A stretch of DNA of 64,000 nucleotides from Membranipora membranacea (taxonomy: Eukaryota; Bryozoa; Gymnolaemata; Cheilostomatida; Membraniporidae). Every line of letters begins with the position of its first letter. Positions within the stretch are counted from its first letter, which is position 1. Below, one piece after another: positions 27,401-39,400 of this stretch. The stretch is taken from contig OU612070.1 in the NCBI GenBank assembly GCA_914767715.1, forward strand, positions 3,179,501 through 3,243,500. Direction: 5' to 3'. The position numbers and the translations under genes were made by a program. Under the pieces are notes generated by a model. That model was not told where the DNA came from, made no database searches, and worked only from the letters and a program-made list of their open reading frames with translations.

Positions 27401-30400
27401 ATTGCCTGCTCACCTCAAATGAAAGCTCACAGATGCCAAGGCCGGAAAAGTCTCCAACATCGATGGAAAATACTAGAACCCAGTGTGAGCGGTTCTCTTT
27501 TGATATCAACGATCCTGAATTTAGATTTACTGTTATAACCATTGGTCCAGTGTCTTCACTTCTAAAATCTATCAACATCAACAACCAAAATAAGCATCGA
27601 CTTCAACTACCCCATTGCAGACTAGGAATATCTCATTGCACGTTCCATTACATGTTTCATTGGTTGTGACAGTTGAAACCATTCAAGTCTAGGACTGAAA
27701 TGAAGAGTTGCGCTTTGATTCAAAAATGTACACCCAAGGTTGCACAGTTTGTAGGTACAGATACTGTAATCAAGAAGTAATAAGCATTAATGATCATCAA
27801 ATCACACCAAAGGTTTCTTTGTGTGTTTCTTTAGTTGCAAATGTACAGTACGGCACTAATATGTAATCAAATTTAGGTTTGAATAGAAATAAAACCAAAA
27901 ACCAATATAGTAGCTGAGTTACCTCTCATAGTGATAATATTATTGTGATTTCTCACAGTGATGGTTCCTTTCATCGGGTTATTGATGTACAGGAGCATAT
28001 GTAACGATATCAGTGGTGGAAAGTAATCAAACTTAACACTGAATCTTGTTATATTATCAGATACAGACACCTACAATCACAGGGAGGGCATATAATCACA
28101 AAACTTAATCTTAAATTTTCAAATACAGTTTAGTTTTGGCTGAAAGTCATCTCTAAATATTGCATAGAACCTGAAGAGCATGTATCCAAATATCCACCTT
28201 TCTATCCAAGCAGCTGTGCAAATGACATTAAAAGTGAAACAAGTGGATTTTCCAGTTATTTTGACATAATACCTCTAATGGAGAAGTGAGATTGGTAAAT
28301 GAGGTTCTTCCATCAATAAGCGCATCCAAGTAGGAGCCTGCTGACGATACCTTCGGCAGTATGTAGCTATTTGAGTATGATAAGTAAATTGTGGTTTCCC
28401 CAATCCTCAGATTGTTGTAAGTCGGTGATCGCTCATCCACAATATTGACAATGTTGATGAACTTGCCAATCAATCCATCTTTAAAAGCTTTCTCTGAAAA
28501 ATTTAAGATTTTTGATATTTGAGGTTTTGTTTTACAAAAGGGTAACTACACGATGTTGAAAATTTTCAATTTGGCTGTTCAATAGGTCTAGTACTCTTTT
28601 AATAGGCAATCATAAAATGGGTATAATTTCGCAAGTCACTTCAACATCATTTGCCAGAATTTTGATATGATGTGCTTCCTCAGTCTTGTTTAAACAATTT
28701 AAATTTTTCAAAACAATTTTCTTTCGGTATATAAGGATCAGGTTGTCAAGGTCTCACCTTTGTTGGATACCAGAGTTTTGATGAGTTCATCTGACACAAT
28801 GCTGCTGTAGTCAAGATTGAAAGTGTTCAGATACTCATCAATAATATCATTAAAGTTCACAAGATTGTCTGACATCTTTTCCACTGAGCAGGGTTGGCTG
28901 TACAGCATTGATAAGCTCTCCGCCAAACTCCTGAATGAATGGGGTGTTCAATAATCATTATCAGCTTGGCACAGAACAATTCAGTTGAGAAACATTCATT
29001 GATATCTGTTTGCATACTTAGCAAAGTGAAGTGACATGTTTTTCTGGAAAATTAACTCCTACTAAAATGGTATTTTTATAATGCTGCTTATACCCAAAAG
29101 ATATACCCAGATATACAGCTATCACTCATACATCCGGGTATATCTCTTGGGTATATGATACGAGTTGGTCAGGTTTTAGCTCAAACCTGTTATACCAATT
29201 ACTAGTTCCTTGTACTGCTGGTTGGTCAAAGCAACTTTTCATGTTATTATCATATCAAAAATACGAATATTTGGATTTTGCATCGACAATTCTTATGGTT
29301 ACTAATAGTCTGATGTCTGATGCTTTGATTTTGCAGCCATTACTGGAGCTGAGTAGGACTATTTGTTTCAATTGCAGTAGTTTTTATATTATTTGTCAGG
29401 TTTTAGTTAGCAAATAGATGTTCAGTAGGTTCAGTAGTGCTGTTCCACACATACTTGTAACAATCCAACAAATTTTTTAGAAATACCCTCTACCCGACAC
29501 ATATCAAAAGTTTTGAAACTGAGTGCAACCTTTTGGACTCAATCTTACAAACAAGACATGAAATCTTGCTTGATCATTTTCCGGGTCAACTTCCACAAAA
29601 CAGACGTATGCTAGTTACACGCTTATTATCTGGATGATTCTTTATTAGAGCAGTAAGGGAAGACAAATGGTAATTCTAAGACTGCTGTTTCCATGTTACA
29701 GTGTCGGCAAACCACATTGCAGAACAATGTTTTCAGTGTACAAATGACATGTGCAAATAGGCTTGTTCCCCCTGTCCTATTGAGAGATAACCACACATTT
29801 TACTAACCATTCCTTGCATTGCTATGCTTAAAACCACCCTAATTATTGTGAAATTTTCTCATTATGAACTTAGTTAGGATAATTGTTGCTAAATATAAAT
29901 ACCTGTCTACCCTCTCAAACTATACTGCTGCCACTCAGGCAAGTTTTTGCCCATCGGATACAGTATAGCTCCAAGATAACTAATTGAGGCTTGGTCTCAG
30001 AATAATCACCTAATGGGCAAATAATTTGCACAAACTGATCTTCAAAATCAGGATACAAAACTAACTCACTAGGTCATAAATGTCCACTAGTAAGCAGGTA
30101 ACTATGTAGATAATTACAAGGATAATAAATTTGATTTTGACGATCAGTTTGTTTAAATTATTTGCCCATTAGGTGACAATGCTGAGATTGCAGACTGATT
30201 TTAGTTTTGAGCAATACAGAATTCAATAAGCACACAATTGCCTCTGTGGCAGCTCTGGTTTGAGAACTGGAAATCTAGCAACTTTACACATCAGTATGGG
30301 TGTCAGCTATTACTACTGCACTCAATGACTCACTGCTTTGTTGTTGTGTTTGTTATGAATAATCCTGATATCACCGCTTGTTCTGAGATGAGATGTAGAT

Positions 30401-33400
30401 AATCTATGTTGATATTCTCCAGTTGTGTAGCCATGTCATTTATCTTTGAGCCATGGCCAAAGATTGCTAAATCACCATTTGATGAGAGTTTGAAGCATGA
30501 ATGACAGACTTCTCTAGGCCCCAAGCTTTGAGTAGTAAATGTAGTATTTCCATATAAGACTGAGTGGGATGTAATCTGTCTATGACCTGTCATGCAGTTA
30601 ACGCTCAAGTGTAGGTCAGCTGAAAGAAAATGCACACTTAACCATAATTCTATTTTTGAGAAAAATCGTTAGTTCCTGGATTCATTGAAATGTAGTAAGT
30701 GTAGCAGCTGTGAGAATGAAGAAGCTGGTATAAGAGGTTCCTTGATTCATATCTGTAAAGCATCACTGATGGTGTCGGCAAGGAATTCCAATCTTGGGAT
30801 GTTCCTATAAGTAATGTAAACTCACTGAAAAATATCACACTCAGGGTATCAGGCAAGGAATAAGCGATCGTATATTAATTATATTTTATTTCTCACCTAC
30901 ATCAATGTGTGTTGAGTTTCCCATGATGATCTGAATTTCACTGATACCCTTTGTCCAATAGCAAATAGTTAACGCGGATGTTGATATCCCGAGATCCATC
31001 TCTATATCTAGCATGACACCTTGTCTAACTGAAAGCAGCCTCATCGATCCACATTTACTCATATGTGATGCTTAAAGACAAACAATCAGAATAATATTAA
31101 CATCTAGATACCTACCCAGAGAAAAGTATTACAAATTTATAATTATTTAACATCCATCTGTCAAACGTAAAATATGACAATTTCCAGCATATTTCTGACT
31201 GGTACAAATAGAAATAGACCAACATAGGGCACGGTGAAGGGAAATTTCTTTTTGAGTCGTTACAATGTTTTATATACCATCTGAAAGCTCTTAATCTCAG
31301 GATGGCAGAAAACATATTTTCTACGACGTCATATCACATGATATAATGAGTTTGTGCCACATATAATTCTTATCCTGTTCTAGGGATTACTTTCAAACTA
31401 GGTAGAATAAAAATTGTTTCGGTTATTGCTTTCATTAATCTTCTAGTATCTATTTAACTTCAAATAAATAGTAATATTGTTGACCTCTTTGGGACATTGT
31501 CAAAAATAATTAATATCTGCAAAAAACATACTCCCATCCATACGTGATGTAAAGTTTCAAGGACCTTATGGTCAAGAAGAAAAAGCATGATCATTTTAGA
31601 CTTAGGGCCGTGTTACTTATAGACGTTGATCTTTACAATCAATTAAAAAACAGGAGGTAGCTCTGCTTCTATTGTTTGCTAGCTTGATTATTTTAACAAG
31701 TTTTGAAATCAATATTCTATCTACTTTAGTGGAGTAAATGTGAACTATAGTGAGTTTATTGTTTGGCTTGAGGTTCAACTTTAGCAAGCGTGAAAATTTC
31801 TTCACTAACTGAGATGGCAGTCTAAATAAAATAAAGATGGTGAGTAAATGTTAGCCAGCCTTCAATTGTAAACTACCCGAAGACCAATGCATGTTATAGT
31901 CAGGCTGTTACTTACAATAAAGTTTTGTCAGATTTGCATGGTAAAATAGTTCAATGCTCTACTTTGCATGAATTATTGTTGGTGGAAAAAGTGCCTCCCG
32001 TAAGAAAAGGTAAGTCCCATTCTCTGCATTAGGATGTCACAGTCTTCCTGAAGTGCTTGTTCATTGTATTGCACTTCCGGGGGATTGTACCATCATAATG
32101 CAAAGAATGGGAGTTACCTTCCCTTTTATGAGGTGCTTTTTACACCATCAATAATGCATGCCAAGCAGAGCATTAAATTTTTGTACCATGCAAAACTTAC
32201 AAAACTTCAGCGCAGTGTGTGTAGGTAGCCCTGCACGCAGTTATATATTTCATAGTGTATGTGCATGTTATGGCATAACAGTGTTTCCTAGCAATGATTT
32301 ATTGGCCAGTCAATAATAAGCAAAAAACAAAACATTCATTTTGAACAATTGGGTGCAAGACACTGGATATTGTGTTGCTCTTTTTGCTTTTTCTGTTATC
32401 TTGCTCAATTCGATGATCATAATCGTCAAGTAGTTTACTTACCTGGAATATGGATGAACTGAAAAGGCAACATGAACTTAAAATTACTCACATTGCCTGA
32501 GGCAGTTGTAGTAAATCTTTGGTGCCAGGTCTTTTAATTCATTGTCATGACATATACTGGCTATCCACACAAACCGTTCCCTCATTCCATTCATGTGTTG
32601 CTTTAACCGTGCATCAAGTGTGCTGAAACTCTAAAGAAGTGAACAAAATTAATATTAGTCTTATATGAACAGAGTCAGTAAATGTATCAACAATGTGGCA
32701 AATATATCATCATAAGTGGTGAGTGAATCATGGGAACCCAATGTGGTCATCAAAATTATAATAATTGTAATATGAAGCTCCCTGCGTAATTTACTGAAAA
32801 TTGAAGATTGGGTGCTTTCAAATTGCAGAAAAGATTTGGTCAGTTTGAAAAAAACCTTCAGTTTGCTATTAGATTTTTGCGTAACGCTGGCTCAATTCTT
32901 CAGAATTAGGTTTAATTTATGCCCATTCAATCTGTTGGTAAGAAGAATTAATTCCGAAGATGACAGTTTTAAAATAGAAGATTGCTCTAATTTGGCTATG
33001 AAAATTGAATAAGGATTTGTGTGCAGAGAGTCCCTAATGTCAAAATAAATTTGAACCAAGATTTTGCAGCGATCTTGTGCACTTTTATGTTAGCGCACTG
33101 ATCAGTCGTGTGTATTTATAGCTACGAGAAATAGATCTGGGTGTGGTCCACTTGAAAATTTATCTTAAGGGCTTTGGTACGTCTGAGGATGTAGGACAAA
33201 AATCCTTTAGGGAGGTCAACAGAGGAATTGCTTATTAACAGCATTATGTACTATACTATGTACTATAGCATATTCCAAAGCCCGAAATTACGTTGACCAC
33301 TCACCATATTCACATCTCGACAGTAGAGATTAGAGAGGTTGTTCGCTTGAAGTATGTTTATGACATGTCCGCTTGGGCAGCTAAATTTTATTACATCGTG

Positions 33401-36400
33401 AACATGACTCCAATATGGGACAAAATCTATAACATATATGGAGGATATGATGGAATTAAACAAATGCATTTAATCAAGCTTTCCCTTTGGCATCACATCA
33501 CGCATTCTACCTGTTTTGATGTTCGAGAAATCTCCGATGACTGTATTGTGTTTGGAAATAGACAGCTGTCAAAATATATCTTAGTTTTGAAGATAAGTAA
33601 AAGGCTTCAAATTCCATCATTTACAGACTAGACACATGCACTTGCCTTTCAGTGGTACTGCATCCCCTAAATCTTCAGAGAAAATACTGCCGTAGTCTAG
33701 CTCCTCTCCGATGGCGTAGCTCTGTATTTTATCAGGACTCAGCAAGTTAGTAAGACCAGTAGTATGACACGGATGTTTGTACAATGCCTCAACTATACCA
33801 AATGCAGGCACAGATCTAACAATTAAAGATATGATAAACATTGATTGAATGTGTGCAGGAAACAAAACCTGTACGTCAGTATACAGAACACAGAGAAAAT
33901 TTGAGTCTCTCGCATTACGTATCACTGAAGTTTAAAACTAGTTGTGTCCACTCAACTATGAGGAACATTCTTCAACTACATTATCCAAAGCACCATTGAA
34001 ACTGAAAAGTTTGGTTTCAGCATCTAGCATCAGTTCCAGTATCTGTTAGGCTACAAGACATGAAGTTTACAAAGCCATCTTTCAAGAAAGGGAAAGGTAA
34101 GCTGTTTCTGTGGTGCAATTAATTTGTTGATTAAAATTTATTGGAAGCATAATAATAGATTATACAGACATATTATTACATGAAAAGAGCCCCGTCAAAT
34201 TTTCTTTTGTCTGAAATCCCTTTAATCAAATTACATCAGTATTTACATTGAGGATTAAGGTAACATTCCATTTATAAGTGCCTACAACGCTATATCTGTG
34301 TGCTATGCAATATGCTTCACAGCCAAAGATCAGTGATATCTTCAAATCTTCCCCAATAAATGGACTTAAATTACTTGTCATTAAATTCGGATATATCATA
34401 TACACAGATAGCCTAGCGTTCGAAATTAGGGTCAGCAATGGAATATATCTGTAGTTTCTGCAATTTTCTTTACAAAAGAAAATTCAACTGCAAAACTAAT
34501 AAAAATTCATGCGCCAATAATCCTTCAACCATACATCATCCATTGATATAGCAAAATAATATCGTTACATCTGATCTTTTCAGTAAAAAAATCTGCAGTC
34601 GCAGAAGGAGAGCCGGTGAGAAGTAAAAGATTTCGTGAATGCCTTGTTGATTCAGCTGAGGATGCATCATTCGCTGAATTCATATCTGAAATGAAGGCAG
34701 CTATACCGCCAGCCGTCATATTCCTCCCAGGTAAAATTATAGAGTAACAGTTATTTACACTTAGCTGTTGATTTGTCCAAGTCTGATTTCGAATAAATTT
34801 TTTATGAAACAATTTCGGGTCAAGCAGACCAGGACATTAATGGGTTACAAACTCAAATCAACAACAGCTATTTCATCATATAATAATGACTCACATAGCA
34901 TCAGATTGTGAGCATGGTGTTTTAATTGGGCTGTCCTTGCTCATGTAATCCACATCCAGCACAACGATATCACCAAAGATTATATTTGCTATCACATTAT
35001 TGGCAAATTGTTTTGTAAATTAGGCTACGCATGTGGTGGAGAGGGATACATAGTTGACCATGAAATATAACAAGCTTAATTTTCACTGCTGACCAAATCA
35101 TTTCAGACACTCAGTGGAAAAAAATGTTAGATTGCATTGGTTTTCCGTGTGTATATTTGAGCTAGATAATCACGGCTGAAGATATTAACAAAGATACCTA
35201 TCTATCGATATTAGGTAGATGTATAAAATGGAATTATACAATTGACAAAAAGTATTGACATATCCCACCACCATAGTAATATAACAGTAATTGTTGTTAT
35301 GACATAATAGATAAAAGGCTGGCGACAGGCCACCTAAAAGTCTGAGTTCTTTTAAATTCAGGTCAGCTATTTTTAACCATGTATTTCAACAACAAAATAT
35401 AGCCAAATTGTGCACCAGATTCAAACATTTTGGAAATCTGTATCAGGTTTCTTTAATAAGACTCATTTATGAAGAAATCAACCACATAGAGATTGAAGCT
35501 AACAGTACCAACACTGTAGCATCACAGAAACTGTGCTAATATCATATATTATTTATTTATTCATTTAGGAACACTGAAAACTCCCACTCCAGAAATGTCT
35601 GATGTGAGGACATATGCATCTAAATCCTCAACAGTGGAAGAGTTCATTTCTGCCCTAGTCATTAGCCAACAACAGACATCCGACTTGGAAGAGTCAACCA
35701 GGGGACAAAGTGACAACAGGAACTGGATGAGAGCAAGAGAAGGCAGGTTGACGGCATCCAATTCTACGGGTTACACACCAGGATGGAATCACTAAAAGCT
35801 GAGCCAAGAACAGACATGTCCCGCTTGATAGACAATATTCTACATCCGAATGACATCAGTCACTTGCCAGCCATTCAGCATGGAAAGAAAAATGAACTGA
35901 AAGCTATTCAAGTTCTGCTGCAGACCCTCAAAAAGACTCATGCTAATGTCCGTTATCAAGATTGTGGTTTATTCATTGACAATGAAATGCCATATTTAGG
36001 AGCGTCACCAGATGGAATTGTAGAGTGCAGTTGCCATGGGAAAGTCCTCATAGAGGTAAAATGTACGACCAGCTCATTGTGCAATGCCAGTTTTTTGGCT
36101 GAAAGAGAGACATATATATTATGGGCAGGTGCAAGGCCAGATGATGGTCACAGGGGTATTGGCCACACATTTCTTTACTTTTGTATCCGAATCAGAAAAT
36201 TTTCTTTATACGGTTACTCATGACAAGCTGTTTTGTAAAAAGATGAGAGCTAATCTGTCAGCATTCTATATCCAATATATAGCTCCCCAACTCTTAAATG
36301 AGCCAGTTCCGAAGAAAGCTAGACAAGCGTGAGAATAGAACAATGTACTGTTTTATACAGGTAGATAAGTGTCAAATTTGTTTTGTATATTTAAGCCAAT

Positions 36401-39400
36401 TTCTGTGAATGGGGTGTGAGATGATTCTTAGTTAATATTAATCCACAAGGAGACCATTTGGAATAACAGTTTATTGTTATATTATTTGTTCTAGAATATA
36501 GAGATAATAAATTCTGCATGGCAATCAAATACTGTTACATGTCTGTATTATAATATTTGCTGATGTCTCTAGAATAAAACTATGTTATAGCATAAATAAA
36601 CCATAATATGCTGTTCTCTAAACTGGCAGAAAACACATGTCCCATATAAATAATTTTTTTCAAGAAAAAGAAAAATGGGCTGGATTGTTTCATGAAAATT
36701 GAAACAGAATGGTTGAGATAAAAATGAATTTTCTTGGTTAGCTTATGTTTGTATGGGACACTGTTATATCTCTGGGTTAATAAGCAAAATATTAAGTGTT
36801 AGTATTTTTATTAAATTATCAGGTCTAGGTTTTACAGCTGTTGAATATAAACTAGGTTAAATATTCTCATCTCAACCAGGAGAGAAGCCACATTGTCATC
36901 AAAACAGCAGGATCTGTGTATAGTAAATCTATTATACTAAGCGCCGAGATATCTATTTATTGTCATTACAGTTCTATCGTGGGCGGGTCGGTGTGATGTA
37001 TGCATTTTTAACAAATGTTTATGTTGGGTTTAATCAGCATTGTACTATTATATAAAAGATACTGTCACTATCTATGCATCGCTATCCATATCATATCATG
37101 CCTCAGATGAGAAAAAAATGTAAAATCTGTCTTTACTCATCGTCGGATGCAGTTTCCACCCAAGACTTGACAATGGGTCCTTCGAGGTTTACAATAGCAG
37201 AGCATATTATGAGGATGGTATCAAGATGTGGCAGATTACTGATACAAACACTTCGTGATAGAAAGCGAAAACATTTTAGCCGTCGAATCACTCTCTCTAC
37301 ATGTATGCGACTATTTGCAACTTTCTTAGTTCTCAATACTTTGTCTCTTGTCATCTGGTTACTCCCGCGTTTTCCTGGTGGTACTATCAATGAGGCCTCC
37401 CTCATTAAAAACTCCTCATGTAGCTGAAAACCCCTATCAGCCATAATGACATCCCCTTTGTCTATATAGTCCAAAAACCCACTTTTCACAACTAGGCACC
37501 TGTCTGTTGCTCGACCCCCCCCCCCACAGCTTAGATAGGAAGCAGACGCTGCCTTGAGGTGTTATCCCTATCAAGAATTTGACTGTGTTGTGATGCTTAT
37601 AATCGCTCCAAGTGGCCAATTGAAACTGAAGGTCATTTGGCCTTTGAATAAATATTTCGGAGCAATCAATGATACATCTAATACCGGGCATACTCTGATA
37701 AGTCTTTGGCAGAGTCTCAGCTACTTTTTCTTCGGAGTAAAAGACAATAAGTTTATAGAGAGCATGGGCCATCCGTTTCACTGTCAGAGAAAATATCTCA
37801 GAAACTTTCTTCACAGTTATGCCAAATCTACAAAATCAGAGAGCAATTTCAATGCTTATTAATGTTATTTACAAGGAAATGATAGGCGATGTTTGTTTTA
37901 TCTGCTGCGAGACAAAGTGACAGGATATTGATTGATTGTGTCAAATAGAAAATGATACAGATTACAGATGTAATAGTTGCATCTTTTGAGCTATTTTGCA
38001 CTGAACTTATCGCTCATTTTGTTTGACATACTGATAGGGCTGTGGTTTGGGCCGGGGAGAGTTGTAAAGGCTGTTTAATTAAGATGACAAATAGCAATAA
38101 ATAATTCCGTTCAACCGCACTTCCTAAACCAGTCTAAAATTAGATGTGAAACAAAATGTCACAAAAACGTACACCAAACGATAATCACTTTAGGAACTTA
38201 CCTATCGGCGAGGTCTTGGTGTAATAGATCTAATCTCAGTTTCATGAGAGTTAGGAGAATTTTATCTTCGGCACATAAAGTATGATTTGGAAGCTTAACT
38301 TGGTTGTGGAACCTCCGTATTCCCCAATATTCCGTCAGGGTCTTCTGTTGATAATTGTGTGGCTCTTGGATGGTAGGTTTCTGTTGTTTAATGTATTTAC
38401 AGAGCGAATCAAATGATGCAGTCTTGGGGAGTGAGGTGTAGAAATGTACAGATCTATCTGCTTATGTTTTGGGTTAAGAAAGTGTTGGAGCTGTTTTATT
38501 TTGGCCTTCAGCTGTAGATAATGATTGGTAGCTTTGTTGCCTTTTTTGTGCTTTTGCCTAATTTTATTAAGCACATTATGGTTTGGCCTAGCGATCTCCT
38601 CTATTTCTAATTCATTGTCTGGCTGAATCTCTTGTTTAATTTCCACATGACTGTCTGATTTCGGCTTAGCTGTTCCTGCTGTGGTTTCAGGTGTTTTTTT
38701 TGCTACTACAGCAGCCTCTGTTTTAGGCGCTATTATTTTAACCAGGCGATCACTAGGTATTTTACGATGTGCGAGTTTCTGCTTAGCAGGTTCATGACCC
38801 ATAAGAAGTGATGGTTTCGGGTTCTCTTGAGTAGGCTGGCCATCAACAAAATGCGCAGAGCATATCCTATCACTTTTAGCAGGAAACCAGAGCGTTCCAT
38901 CTTTCCTCTTTCGATTGATGAGGACACACCATTCTCGTAGAGTTAGTTGATCCTTAGGGAACTGGATATGTGTGTATGGTGGAGGACATGGACAGTCGCC
39001 TAAAACAAATGTTAGCAATTTCTCATTAAAACAGAGTTGTTTGTTTGTTTGTCTGCCTGCCTGCTTGCTATCTATCACTATCATTATTTTAATTAGACCA
39101 TTGATCTGTACTTGATAATTAGGCCATTTTATTGTTTCCTCATATTTATCTCCCAATAATTTAGGCTAAAATTCAACTCACATGGAAAATCCTAGAAGAG
39201 CCGAAATACAAGAGCTCTTTTAATATACTGCATAATCATTAAGGTTATGATACCAGCATTGACTGTTTTACTTGCAATTAATGATATCATTCTATTCCTA
39301 TCATTGCCACTAAGAAAATTTTGCTAGTTGTTTTGCAGAATATATTTTGAACAAGAGTTTGAGGGTAAACTATATCAAATGTGAAGGATACCTCACAGAT

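Noticed and set aside
34525-34812. Minus open frame as a receptor exon
   Set aside because: The plus strand here is exon 2 of the YqaJ gene, with good acceptor, donor and phase; the minus frame breaks the receptor phase series.
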